Assembly: GCA_937876355.1 (NCBI GenBank) | Contig: CALFHN010000145.1 | Location: 62,001 to 126,000 of the forward strand | From: an uncultured Bacteroidota bacterium | Lineage (GTDB): Bacteria > Bacteroidota > Rhodothermia > Rhodothermales > UBA10348 | Direction: 5' to 3' | DNA length: 64,000 nucleotides | In this document: positions 15,998 through 25,900 of the stretch, in pieces | Position numbering within the stretch: the first letter of the stretch is position 1 | Layout of the letters: each line of letters begins with the position of its first letter | Program-made: the position numbers and the translations under genes | The notes under the pieces: model-generated | Told to the model about the DNA's origin: nothing | What the model saw: the letters and a program-made list of their open reading frames with translations, nothing else | Databases searched by the model: none

Positions 15998-18900
15998 ATG
16001 CGTTCTATCATTCCCGTTTTCGGAAATATGTTCAAATTTGCCTCTTTCCTGGTTGTTTTGGCCTTTATTCTGGCAGCCCTACCGGCTGAATCAGAATCCA
16101 CAACCTATGAAGCGCCTATCGTGGCGTGTAAGTTGGAAGGCGCAGCAATTGGCGTAAATGGTTCTACCGTTGTTGTCAACGGAGTCACCATCACATTCTC
16201 AAATTGGATTCCCAAAGTGGGATCGCCTGGGGAATTTGTGGGATTCACGATTGATAAATCAGGTTATACATTTACTGTAAAAGCAGGAAATGAACTATTA
16301 TCTGGAATGGGTACGACATGGAGTAACCCAAACGGTACCTCTGGTTCAACCGTAAACGCCATCTCGAATGTCAGTTTCTGTATGAACGACGGAGATCCGA
16401 ATGACGAAGCGCTTTGCTACCTGATTGCGGACAACGATGGTTTTGGAAACAACAGCCCAGATGGTCTAACAAAGCTAAATGAAGTGTTTACAGAACTATC
16501 AATTGGTCTGACAGGGACGGATCATATTGAAGCTCTTACACAAGACACTTCTACAGGTATTTTATACGGTTCTGATGACAAACGTTTTGGTAGTCTCAAC
16601 ATTTCAACCGGTGCCTTTACATTTATTGGCAACTTTGGCTCAGGCAACGGCGCTCAAGGAAGTATCGATTTCTTGGATATCGATGGACTCGCTTACGACC
16701 CGTTTACAAAAAAAATGTATGCTGCGGTTCGTCGTGTCGGAAAGGACGATGTGCTGATTCGGGTTAACATTGCCACAGGAGCAGCGATTGTCGACGCCTT
16801 CGGACCTGGTAATACCTATGTCGTAGTTGAGAAAATAAACGGCCTACAGGATATTGACGATATCGCCATCTCTACTCGAAATGGTGTGATGTATGCGATA
16901 CAAAATAATGATGGTAACGACTCGCGCCTCATCACTATTAACAAAGCTACCGGAGCCACTACCGACATTGGAGACCTAGACGTACCAAACGTTGAAGGTC
17001 TTGGCTTTCATCCCGACGGCCGCTTGCTTGGCGTTAATGGCGACTCGCACCGCTCTGTAATGCAGATTCCGATTGACCCCTTTACAGGCGTTACGATTCC
17101 AGTATCTAGCTTGGGAATTAACGGATGGCTAGACTACGAAGGCATTTCATGTTTGACCGAGACCGACAACAAGATTCAAGGAACGGTCTTAGTTCAGCCT
17201 GACTACATCGATCTTATGTTGGATAAAGATGCCGCCGTTACGGTTGATGCCAACTCAGACCAAATTCAATACACTGTTACGGTAACTAATGACAATACTC
17301 ATCCTGTTGTAGGTCCAAATGCTCCAGCCGGAACTGGACTCGCAGGCGTAACCGTTAAATTGTACCGTGACAACAACATCGTTGGTGTATATGATGGGAA
17401 CGACGACTTTCTTGCATCAACCGTTACGGGGCCAGGTGGAACGTATGAATTCCCAATCTCGGCCAACGGAGACTTTATTGTCACGGTTGATCTAAACGAT
17501 AATACAGACTTTTTGTACGCAGCCGCCCACGGTGGTGTCCAAGTGTACGATGGTGCACTATGGTCAACCGTTGGAGCCGGATCTAATCCGTTCATCGGAG
17601 AGCAAGTACTTGCTGTTGTGTTTGATGAAAACAACAACCGAGTCTTTGCAAGTTCTGCAGCATCTGGGATTCAGAAATTCCAGGGTGGGATTTGGACGGC
17701 TGTAAATTCAGGCTTACCAACTGGTAAGATTAATGAACTATTCCGCGGTCCCAACGGCGAAATTCTGGCTGGAACCAATTCGGATGGTGTTTACATCTTC
17801 GGCGGAGCCACATGGGCTCAATTTGGAACCGGGCTGGACAACGAACCAATCGAAAGCCTTGGTTCTGGTCCAAATGGTGAGTTGTTGGCTGGAGCCCGTG
17901 AGTCGGGTGCGTATTTCTACAACTTCATCACCAACGCTTGGGTATCCATTGGAAATCTGCCAATCTTTACCGTTGCGTCTATGACGGCTGGTCCGATGGG
18001 CGAAATTTATGCTGGCGCTCCTGGCGAAGGGATCTATGTGATTACCGACACCAATTTCGACGGCATTCCAGACGTTGCTTACCAAGTAGCTAACTTCATG
18101 ACGAGTGCAGTAATTCAGGACATCGTAGTAGCTCCGAATGGCGACATGTGGGCCGCTACCTACGGTTACGGAATTCTGTATTCAAATGATGGTGGTCACT
18201 GTTGGACACGCATGAACCGCGGATTGAACAACCTCTGGACGTTTGCTATCGAACGCGCTTCGGATGGCACCCTATTCATCGGCATTTGGGCCGACGGAAA
18301 AGGCGGTATTTGGCGCTCACGTGACGGTGCACGCAATTGGGAATTCCTCGCGCTTCCGACGCGTCAGATCATTGCTTTGGCAATTGATCCCAACAATGAG
18401 AACGTCATCTACGCTGGTGCAAATATTGCCGGCGAAGGCGCGCTCTTCCAGTCTACTGATGGAGGAGATACCTGGCACTCACAGGGCCAATTCATTCAGC
18501 CTGTTTGGTCGGTAACCATCGATCCAGACAACTCTGACCACATCTTGGTTGGTACGCTAGGCGATGGTATCCACGAATCATTTGATACTGGCTTTACATT
18601 TGCCCCAATGGGCGGTCCGGTCAATGGTTTGGCCAATCCATATGTGTTTGACATGGCATATGCACCATTCGGTACACCTTATGCAGGACAACTGTTTGCG
18701 GCCACCGATTCGGGTATGTACCGTTACGATGTGTTCACGAGCACGTGGTCATTATTCGGTATCGGTAGCGAGGCATTCCAATTCCGTACCATGGCGTTCT
18801 CAGGAACGACTATCTTTGGAGGTACTTGGAACGCAGGTGTTATTGAATACGATGCATTGACCAATGAATGGAGCGACTTCGGTCTCTCAGACATGCCGGT

Positions 18901-19294
18901 TATTGCATTTGCAGTACATCCTCAAAGCCAGACTTTGATAATTGGAACGAGCGGATCAGGTGTCTTCTTGTCAACCAACTTCCGCGTCTCGACTGCTATC
19001 GAAGACGAAATTGTTGGAAGTGAAATCCCAACAAGCTTCAGCTTGGAGGCCAATTATCCAAACCCATTCAATCCTCAGACCACAATTCCTTTCAGCGTAC
19101 AAACTACGGGTCAAGTTCGCCTTGCCGTCTACGACATGCTGGGACGCGAAATAGGACTGTTGATTGACGGAGCACTCGCCGCAGGACAGCACCAAGTTAC
19201 TTGGGAAGCTGGCGACCGTCCGAGCGGGTCCTACTTGGTCCGCATGGATGCCGGTGGTCAGACCTTCACACGGACCATGGTACTTCTCAAGTAG
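15998..19294 (+). CDS. Large T9SS-exported protein with propeller/Asp-box repeats and SdrD B-like domain
   Basis: From the ATG at 15998 the product has about 1,098 residues; an open frame reaches 15839, but that part overlaps a promoter-like motif. A signal peptide (FKFASFLVVLAFILAALPAES) comes first. A first beta-propeller-like part follows (GSLNISTGAF, DIDGLAYDP, GLGFHPDGRL). A short SdrD B-like carbohydrate/collagen-binding-type domain comes next (LAGVTVKLYRDNN, PGGTYEFPI), then a second propeller with Asp-box motifs (SNDGGHCW, SRDGARNW, STDGGDTW). The C-terminal domain has YPNPFNPQTTIPF and YDMLGREI, the FlgD/T9SS type A sorting signal. It is probably exposed on the outer surface; ligand unknown. 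Confidence 0.88.
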   Translation: MRSIIPVFGNMFKFASFLVVLAFILAALPAESESTTYEAPIVACKLEGAAIGVNGSTVVVNGVTITFSNWIPKVGSPGEFVGFTIDKSGYTFTVKAGNELLSGMGTTWSNPNGTSGSTVNAISNVSFCMNDGDPNDEALCYLIADNDGFGNNSPDGLTKLNEVFTELSIGLTGTDHIEALTQDTSTGILYGSDDKRFGSLNISTGAFTFIGNFGSGNGAQGSIDFLDIDGLAYDPFTKKMYAAVRRVGKDDVLIRVNIATGAAIVDAFGPGNTYVVVEKINGLQDIDDIAISTRNGVMYAIQNNDGNDSRLITINKATGATTDIGDLDVPNVEGLGFHPDGRLLGVNGDSHRSVMQIPIDPFTGVTIPVSSLGINGWLDYEGISCLTETDNKIQGTVLVQPDYIDLMLDKDAAVTVDANSDQIQYTVTVTNDNTHPVVGPNAPAGTGLAGVTVKLYRDNNIVGVYDGNDDFLASTVTGPGGTYEFPISANGDFIVTVDLNDNTDFLYAAAHGGVQVYDGALWSTVGAGSNPFIGEQVLAVVFDENNNRVFASSAASGIQKFQGGIWTAVNSGLPTGKINELFRGPNGEILAGTNSDGVYIFGGATWAQFGTGLDNEPIESLGSGPNGELLAGARESGAYFYNFITNAWVSIGNLPIFTVASMTAGPMGEIYAGAPGEGIYVITDTNFDGIPDVAYQVANFMTSAVIQDIVVAPNGDMWAATYGYGILYSNDGGHCWTRMNRGLNNLWTFAIERASDGTLFIGIWADGKGGIWRSRDGARNWEFLALPTRQIIALAIDPNNENVIYAGANIAGEGALFQSTDGGDTWHSQGQFIQPVWSVTIDPDNSDHILVGTLGDGIHESFDTGFTFAPMGGPVNGLANPYVFDMAYAPFGTPYAGQLFAATDSGMYRYDVFTSTWSLFGIGSEAFQFRTMAFSGTTIFGGTWNAGVIEYDALTNEWSDFGLSDMPVIAFAVHPQSQTLIIGTSGSGVFLSTNFRVSTAIEDEIVGSEIPTSFSLEANYPNPFNPQTTIPFSVQTTGQVRLAVYDMLGREIGLLIDGALAAGQHQVTWEAGDRPSGSYLVRMDAGGQTFTRTMVLLK

Positions 19295-19324
19295 TCTCGT
19301 CGTGTGTGCGATATTCGATTTTAG

Positions 19325-19358
19325 GTGGGTTCCTGCCGAGAGGCAGGAGCCCACTCTT
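19325..19358 (+). terminator. Terminator after the T9SS propeller protein
   Basis: GTGGGTTCCTGCC (19325-19337) and GGCAGGAGCCCAC (19342-19354) form a 13-bp stem with one mismatch and a GAGA loop, followed by TCTT. It is 31 bp after the stop codon. Confidence 0.75.
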
Positions 19359-19433
19359 GAATCCCTCCCGACCTAGGATTAAGAACACACTTTTAGCTCT
19401 AACTCGTTCAGAATGAAAATTGGGGTGATTGAT

Positions 19434-19634
19434 ATGTTTGACAGCTTGCCAGTTTTAGGACCAAGGACCAACTACTCCCCAACCAGCGCCACGATTTATG
19501 CCGTCCAACAGCGTCAAGTTGTTGAAAATGGAGAAAAAGGCACCGGCGAACGAAAATCCAAGCCATTCAAAGCAGACAAACCTGCTCAGCGGAAAACACG
19601 TCGTAAAAATCGTAGCTCAGTTTCGGCCTATTGA
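19434..19634 (+). CDS. Small basic protein, unknown
   Basis: I do not recognise this protein. The ATG at 19434 has GGGGTGA about eight bases upstream and gives 66 residues; the frame also allows a start at 19413 without such a site. The N-terminal half is neutral (FDSLPVLGPRTNYSPTS) and the C-terminal half is very basic (KSKPFKADKPAQRKTRRKNR), which suggests nucleic-acid or membrane-surface binding, or simply disorder. It is bounded by terminators on both sides, so it would be a monocistronic unit. It could be a non-coding spacer. Confidence 0.35.
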   Translation: MFDSLPVLGPRTNYSPTSATIYAVQQRQVVENGEKGTGERKSKPFKADKPAQRKTRRKNRSSVSAY

Positions 19635-19693
19635 GGTGAACAAGAGCCATTCCGGCTTAGCGGAATAGACACAAAATTTGAGAGGGTCGGTTC

Positions 19694-19745
19694 GCGGCGG
19701 CTGGATTGGGTTTTTACCCAACCCAGCCGCCGCTTCCATTTTTAC
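19694..19745. terminator. Long hairpin between convergent genes
   Basis: GCGGCGGCTGG (19694-19704) pairs with CCAGCCGCCGC (19723-19733), with an inner TTGGGT/ACCCAA stem and TTTT loop. A T-rich stretch follows at 19738-19743. It stands between the small basic ORF and the leftward aminomutase gene and can terminate both. Confidence 0.85.
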
Positions 19746-19764
19746 CAGAGATCCTCTCACCCGG

Positions 19765-20895
19765 TTACTTTACAAAGGAATCCATTTCCGGAAGCCCTAT
19801 TGGGACTTGCCCAGGTAGCGGGGCTTCGTTCATTTCGACCCAAATATCGCCACGGGTGGATTTCATAACTACCCCTTCGGCGTTGCGACCCAGCACATAG
19901 TCGCGAGTTAGGGGCACTTTGCCAAAGGGCGTATCAAGAACATATTTCGGAATCGCAAAACCGGTTAGCCGACCCTGTAGTTCGTGCATGATGTGCATTC
20001 CGACTTCGATGGGCGTGCGAAGGTGCGCCGTTCCTCCAATAAGTTGGGCCTGATACAGATAATATGGCCTGATGCGCATGCGAACGAGGCCCTGACAAAG
20101 TTCGCGCATCGTTTCAACCGAATCATTGATACCCTTAAGCAACACCGTTTGGTTACCAACCGGAACTCCAGCCCTGAGCAACCTGTCGATGGCCGCGCCC
20201 GCCTCTGGGGTCAGTTCATTTGGGTGATTGAAGTGGGTATTGAACCAAATTGGATGGTGTTTCGACAACACCTCACAAAGCTCGGGAGTAATGCGTTGTG
20301 GCAACTTGACGGGCATTCTCGAACCGATCCGGATTAGGTCGACGTGAGGAATAGCCCGAAGTTCAGTCAGGAGCCAATCAATGTTTGCGTCGCCAAGCGT
20401 TAGTGGATCGCCGCCGGTAAGCAGAACGTCTCGAATCTCGGAATGGGCCGCAATGTAGGCTATGGCCTCACGTAATTCGCCTTTTCGCATCATGAATTCG
20501 GCCTCGCCGACCATCCGTTTACGAAGGCAATACCTACAATAAATGGCGCACTGACTGGTCACACAAAAAGCGACCCGATCTGGATAGTTATGAATTAAAT
20601 TTTTGACCGGAGAATGGGCCACCTCCTCTAGCGGATCTTCCATTCCCACCACATCGGGTGCCAGTTCATCCATTAATGGCACAACTTGGCGACGAATCGG
20701 GCAGTTTGGATCCGATGGATCCATCAATGAAGCATAGTAGGGGGTGATGGACCACTGAAAAACGTCTTTTGTGGCCTCAATGGCCTCGGATTCCGTCTCA
20801 GAGGGTTGGATATACTCCCTCAAGGCCATCTCGGAATCAATCCGATGCCTCATGTGCCAACGCCAATCATTCCACTGTTCCGCCGTGTATTTCAA
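19765..20895 (-). CDS. KamA-family radical SAM 2,3-aminomutase (substrate uncertain)
   Basis: A 376-residue PLP- and SAM-dependent aminomutase that moves an alpha amino group to the beta carbon. The iron-sulfur motif is Cys116-x3-Cys120-x2-Cys123, LLTGGDPL is the SAM-binding GGDP segment, and Lys326 (DTPFGKVPL) fits the PLP lysine. By alignment to clostridial lysine 2,3-aminomutase, where Asp293 and Asp330 hold the lysine side chain, this protein has Gln284 and Asp321 at the same 37-residue spacing. It is therefore neither a clear lysine nor glutamate enzyme. The gene start overlaps the stop of an ATP-grasp ligase gene by 4 bp, a strong sign of joint function. Confidence 0.88.
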   Translation of the reverse strand: MKYTAEQWNDWRWHMRHRIDSEMALREYIQPSETESEAIEATKDVFQWSITPYYASLMDPSDPNCPIRRQVVPLMDELAPDVVGMEDPLEEVAHSPVKNLIHNYPDRVAFCVTSQCAIYCRYCLRKRMVGEAEFMMRKGELREAIAYIAAHSEIRDVLLTGGDPLTLGDANIDWLLTELRAIPHVDLIRIGSRMPVKLPQRITPELCEVLSKHHPIWFNTHFNHPNELTPEAGAAIDRLLRAGVPVGNQTVLLKGINDSVETMRELCQGLVRMRIRPYYLYQAQLIGGTAHLRTPIEVGMHIMHELQGRLTGFAIPKYVLDTPFGKVPLTRDYVLGRNAEGVVMKSTRGDIWVEMNEAPLPGQVPIGLPEMDSFVK

Positions 20896-21878
20896 GCCAC
20901 AACCCTTTGAAACGCTTCCTTCAGTACACCAGCTAAAAATTCAGAGTACGGGACACCCTGTAATTCCGCCATTATAGCGAATGTCCCGTTTGGCGCAAAG
21001 GTTGGCAGAGGGTTAATCTCCAAAAACCACTCTTTCCCTTTTGAATCGACTCGAAAATCGATTCGGGCGAAATCTTTGCACTCCAATTTGTGAAAGATGG
21101 TTAGTGCCGAGGCTTGAAGTCGGGCTTCTAATTCGGAAGTCAGCACTCCGGGTAAGCTGAACGAGTAGTCCTGCTCAGGTAGGCCTTTTCGGTCTAGGAC
21201 ATGAAGTCCGATTCCCGTATCTGTTTCTATGGCTCTTTGGATGACGGGCAGTGTACGCGCCGGATTGTGACCAATTACCGCAACCGTATACTCGCTACCT
21301 TCAACAAATTCTTCAACCAAAACATCCTGACCGTAATTCGAAGTGATGTCACTTACTTGGTTACGTAACTCCTGAATCGACTGCACTTTGCTGGCTATCG
21401 TTAGTCCTTTTGCAGAACCCTCGTACCTAGGCTTCACAAAAAGCGGAAATCTGCGCGGAAGGCGTAAACAATCAACTTCTTCATTTTCACAAAAAACGGC
21501 ATAGTTAGGTGTGAACAAACCAGCACTGACGGCCAAATCTTTGGTCCAGACTTTGTCTAAACTCAGCGACAACGTGAGCGCATCCGAACCAATAAAAGGG
21601 ACCCCCATCATTTCCAATAACGTTGGCGCTTCTCCTTCTCTATTACGTCCCCGTCCTCCTTCTGCAATATTGATGGCTACGTCAAAATCCGGATTATCCA
21701 TGCGAGACAATAGGTTACGGGCCGGACCTACGCGAAGAGGTTCGTGATTTAAGGCTCTAATAGCAGACTCGAGAGCCAGCACGGTCTCTTCCGGTTCGTT
21801 TTCTACGTCTGCATCGAACGCCTCGCCTTGGATCCAAGGGTAATCTTCAAATAAATCGTATATCAGTCCGACTCGCAT
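20892..21878 (-). CDS. ATP-grasp ligase, D-Ala-D-Ala ligase-like
   Basis: The start is placed at ATG 21878 (MRVGLIYDLFED), giving about 328 residues; the open frame extends further without support. The family features are DVAINIAEGGRGRN, PFIGSDALTLSLSLDK, the ATP-grasp lysine in FPLFVKPRYEGSAKGL, VEEFVEGSEYTVAVIG, and the metal-binding FARIDFR and EINPLPTF. ATP-grasp ligases activate a carboxylate as acyl phosphate and join it to an amine. True D-Ala-D-Ala ligases sit in cell-wall clusters; this one is translationally coupled to a 2,3-aminomutase. It may therefore ligate a beta-amino acid into a dipeptide or amide. Confidence 0.85.
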   Translation of the reverse strand: MRVGLIYDLFEDYPWIQGEAFDADVENEPEETVLALESAIRALNHEPLRVGPARNLLSRMDNPDFDVAINIAEGGRGRNREGEAPTLLEMMGVPFIGSDALTLSLSLDKVWTKDLAVSAGLFTPNYAVFCENEEVDCLRLPRRFPLFVKPRYEGSAKGLTIASKVQSIQELRNQVSDITSNYGQDVLVEEFVEGSEYTVAVIGHNPARTLPVIQRAIETDTGIGLHVLDRKGLPEQDYSFSLPGVLTSELEARLQASALTIFHKLECKDFARIDFRVDSKGKEWFLEINPLPTFAPNGTFAIMAELQGVPYSEFLAGVLKEAFQRVVA

Positions 21879-22012
21879 GGTTCTAATCGTCGAAAAATGA
21901 TCTCTGTTGTAGAAATAAATGATCCTGAGCCATACTACGAACACTGGTTCTTTTTGTGCGAACCATCTATACTCTCTATCTACAATTCACCAAGGTCTTA
22001 CAACATTCTGAA

Positions 22013-22858
22013 ATGGCACCCTTCTCAAATATTCAGCCCAACCTCGGGTCCTCCTCCAGCATCGCCGTATTGTTGGTGATGGCTTTTGCCATCACCAGCT
22101 GCAATCAGCAACAAGGACCGGCTTCACTTTCATTTCCTGAGGGCTCCTTGGTAGATATGTCGTACGCGTATAATGAAAACACTATCTACTGGCCAACGGC
22201 TCCGGGTTTTGTCAAATCGACCGATTTTGAAGGTGTAACTGAAGGAGGTTTTTACTACACCGCGTATTCATTTAGCTCCGCTGAACATGGTGGGACACAT
22301 TTGGATGCGCCAGTTCACTTTGCCGAAGGGAAACACTCGAATGATCAGATTCCGTTAGAGAGCTTGATGGGAAACGCAATAGTAATCGATGTCCAGGTGC
22401 AAGCTGCCGAAAATCGAGATTATCTGATTTCAACTGCTGACATCGCAACGTGGGAGGCTGAAAATGGGGCGATACCAGATGGCTCTATCGTTTTATTCCG
22501 AACAGGATTTGGGAAGTTCTGGCCTGATCGCGAATCGTATATGGGCACCGCAGTACTCGGAACAGAAGGGGTCGCTCTGCTGCATTTCCCAGGAATTGAC
22601 CCGTCTGTGGCAACTCTACTTGCCACCGAACGCACTATCAAAGCCGTCGGAATCGATACACCAAGCATCGATTTTGGTCAGTCTACCCTATTTGAGACCC
22701 ATCAAAACTTATTTAGCGCCAACATTCCGGCATTCGAAAACGTTGCCAATTTGGATAAATTGCCTGTCACCGGTGCCTTGGTTATCGCGTTGCCGATGAA
22801 AATCGAAGGGGGCAGCGGCGGCCCACTCCGAATGGTAGGAATCATTCCAAATAACTAG
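22013..22858 (+). CDS. Cyclase/kynurenine-formamidase-like family, lipoprotein
   Basis: From the ATG at 22013 the protein has about 281 residues, with a leader ending AFAITSCNQ, a probable lipobox. The metal-binding signature HGGTHLDAPVHF (about residues 92-103) is the hallmark of the cyclase family (PF04199), whose members hydrolyse N-formylkynurenine or related amides. Later motifs LFRTGFGKFW and AVGIDTPSIDFGQS fit the fold. The real substrate is unknown, and most periplasmic members are uncharacterised. It is divergent from the ATP-grasp/KamA pair across a 134 bp spacer. Confidence 0.88.
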   Translation: MAPFSNIQPNLGSSSSIAVLLVMAFAITSCNQQQGPASLSFPEGSLVDMSYAYNENTIYWPTAPGFVKSTDFEGVTEGGFYYTAYSFSSAEHGGTHLDAPVHFAEGKHSNDQIPLESLMGNAIVIDVQVQAAENRDYLISTADIATWEAENGAIPDGSIVLFRTGFGKFWPDRESYMGTAVLGTEGVALLHFPGIDPSVATLLATERTIKAVGIDTPSIDFGQSTLFETHQNLFSANIPAFENVANLDKLPVTGALVIALPMKIEGGSGGPLRMVGIIPNN

Positions 22859-22907
22859 AAATCACTCTCATCCGGAGTAGGTGTTCAATTAAACCTCATT
22901 TAGTTCG

Positions 22908-22938
22908 TAGCAATTTTAGTCCCTAGCAATTTTAGTCC
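22908..22938. repeat. Tandem 15-bp repeat at the 3' end of cusA
   Basis: TAGCAATTTTAGTCC occurs at 22908-22922 and again at 22924-22938, separated by one base. The copy at 22924 covers the cusA stop codon, so the outer copy looks like a duplication of the gene end. Confidence 0.85.
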
Positions 22939-25900
22939 GCCGCAATTGGCTGTGGAATGTCAGCAGTTTTTAATCCAATTTGTCGTTCCCGCCAGACGTA
23001 ATAGATAACGGGGATAACAATTAGAGTAAGCACCGTCGATGATATCATTCCCCCAATCATCGGGGCGGCTATTCGTCGCATTACTTCAGAGCCCGTGCCG
23101 TGTCCCCACATGATGGGAAGCAGCCCCGCCATAATCGTGACTACGGTCATCATTTTGGGCCGGACTCTTTCAACTGCTCCGTGTACCACGGCAGCATATA
23201 AGTCCTTGACTCCTGTCATGGCACCGTTCTTTATTCCGGCTTTATACGCTTGGTCGAGATAAATCAACATGATCACACCGGTTTCGGCCGCCACGCCCGC
23301 TAGAGCAATAAACCCGACCCCAACGGCCACACTAAGATTGTACTCCAACAAATAGATCAACCAGACACCACCGACCGCGGCAAATGGCACTGAAAGCATC
23401 ACAATCAAACTTTCTTGTACGCTACGGAAATTTAAATAGAGGAGCATAAAAATGACAAATATGGTAAACGGGATGACCAATTTTAACCGTTCTTTGGCTC
23501 GCTCCATATATTCGTATTGACCACTCCAAACCAAGGAATATCCGGCTGGCAACACGATGTTCTGAGAGACGACTTCTTTCGCCCCATTCACATAGGTCCC
23601 GATGTCAATATCCCTGATATCCACGTAGACCCAGGCCGTACGACGTGCGTTTTCGCTTTTGATCACGGACGGACCCTTGGTTAATTCCATTTTGGCCACG
23701 TAACTAAGAGGAATTTGATTGCCTCTCGGCGTAGCAATTAAGACCCGTTCAAGTTCGACCAAATTATCCCTGGTCTCGCGAGAATATCGGACATTGACAG
23801 GATATCGCTCAAGCCCTTCAACCGTTTGGGTCACGTTCATCCCTCCGATGGCAGACATAATGACGTCTTGCACATCCCCAACCGTTAGCCCGTACCGGGC
23901 GGCTTCAAGTCGATCAATTTTCCAATCCAAAAAATTACCACTTACAGGCTTGTCTGGAAATGCGCTCAGTGTACCTGGAACGTCTGCCAGTAAAACGGCA
24001 ACATCCGACGTAAGCTTCGACAATACCTCTAAATCTGGCCCCATAATCTTGATTCCAACCGGCGTCTTAATACCAGTAGAAAGCATATCAATGCGTGTTT
24101 TGATCGGCATGGTCCATGCATTGGTCAAGCCTGGAAATTGAATCGCTGCGTCTAATTCATCGATTAATTTTTCTACGGTCATTCCGTCACGCCATTCCTC
24201 TTGTGGCCGGAGCATAATGGTGGTTTCCATCATTGATAGAGGAGCTGGATCTGTGGCCGTCTCGGCACGACCGACTTTTCCAAAAACGTGATGAACTTCC
24301 GGAAACGTCATCAGAATCCGGTCGGTTTGTTGAACTAATTCGCGCGCTTTTGTGATACTAATGCCCGGGTCCGTGGTGGGCATGTACAGGATGTCGCCTT
24401 CGTTCAGCGCTGGCATAAACTCAGATCCCAGCTTAGAAAGGGGCCAAAAGGTTACTAAAAGTACTACTGTAGAAAGGGCGATAGTCCACCATTTAAATCT
24501 CAGAGCGACTTTGATACAAGGATTGTAAATCCGTTGAAAGAAAAGATTAATTGGGTTTTTCTTTTCTGGAATTATCCGTCCTTTAATGAAGTATCCCATG
24601 AGCACTGGGACCACCGTGATGGCCAACAATGCGGCAGCAGCCATTGCGTAGGACTTGGTGTAGGCCAATGGCTTGAACAGCTTGCCCTCCTGACCCTGAA
24701 GAGAAAATACCGGTAAAAACGACAGGGTGATGATTAAAAGGGAATAGAACAATGCGGGTCCTACTTCTTTGGAAGCGTCAATCACGATCTGCCAGTGGTC
24801 CTTTTTACCAGCGTCGACTTCTAGATGCTTGTGCATGTTTTCTATCATCACAATGGCAGCATCAACCATCGCCCCAATGGCTATAGCTATCCCCGCAAGG
24901 GACATGATGTTGGCGCTTAATCCTTGGGAGTACATGATTATGAAAGCAATCAGTATGCTCATGGGAAGAGAAAAAACAGCTACAAAAGCGCTTCGGAAAT
25001 GAAGGAGAAACAACAACACTATCAACGTGACTACAATTATCTCCTCAAGCAATTTATTTTTCAAATTGTCGATTGCTCGGTGAATTAAGCTGGAGCGGTC
25101 ATATGCTGATTTGATGGTCACCCCTTCCGGAAGACCAGCTTGCAATTGCTCTAATTTCCGCTTTACACCTTCGATGGTCGCTAGTGCGTTTGCACCGTAA
25201 CGCATTACCACGATTCCACCGACCGCCTCCCCTTCGCCATTCCATTCCACCAATCCTCGCCTGAGTTCAGGGCCTATGTGTACATTTGCTACATTTTTTA
25301 TGAGAATGGGTGTCCCCGTTCCATCAACTCCAACAGGCACGTTTTCGATATCTTCGATCGATTTGATATATCCCAAGCCGCGAACCATGAATTCGGTTTC
25401 TCCCATCTCAACTAATCTGCCGCCAACGTCAGCATTAGATCTAGTGAGCGCTACTCGCACCTTGCTCAGCGGAATACCATAAGCTTGAAGTCGATTGGGA
25501 TCGACTTCCACTTGATATTGTTTGACATATCCTCCAATAGATGCGACTTCAGAAACGCCTGGAACGCTGGTCAACTCGTACCTTAAAAACCAATCTTGAA
25601 TCGTTCGAAGTTGTTGCAAATCGTATTTATCCCCACCATCCAGCACGTATTCGTACACCCAACCTACTCCGGTGGCATCGGGGCCCAACGACGGAGTAAT
25701 CCCAGCCGGCATTCTGCCAGAAGCGAAATTCAGGTACTCTAGTACCCGACTCCGAGCCCAATACATGTCCGTGCCTTCCTCAAAAATGATGTAGACAAAA
25801 GACAATCCAAACATGGAATACCCCCGGACCGTCTTGGCAAACGGGACAGAAAGCATGGCCGTTGTAAGCGGATATGTAACTTGATCTTCAATGACTTGCG

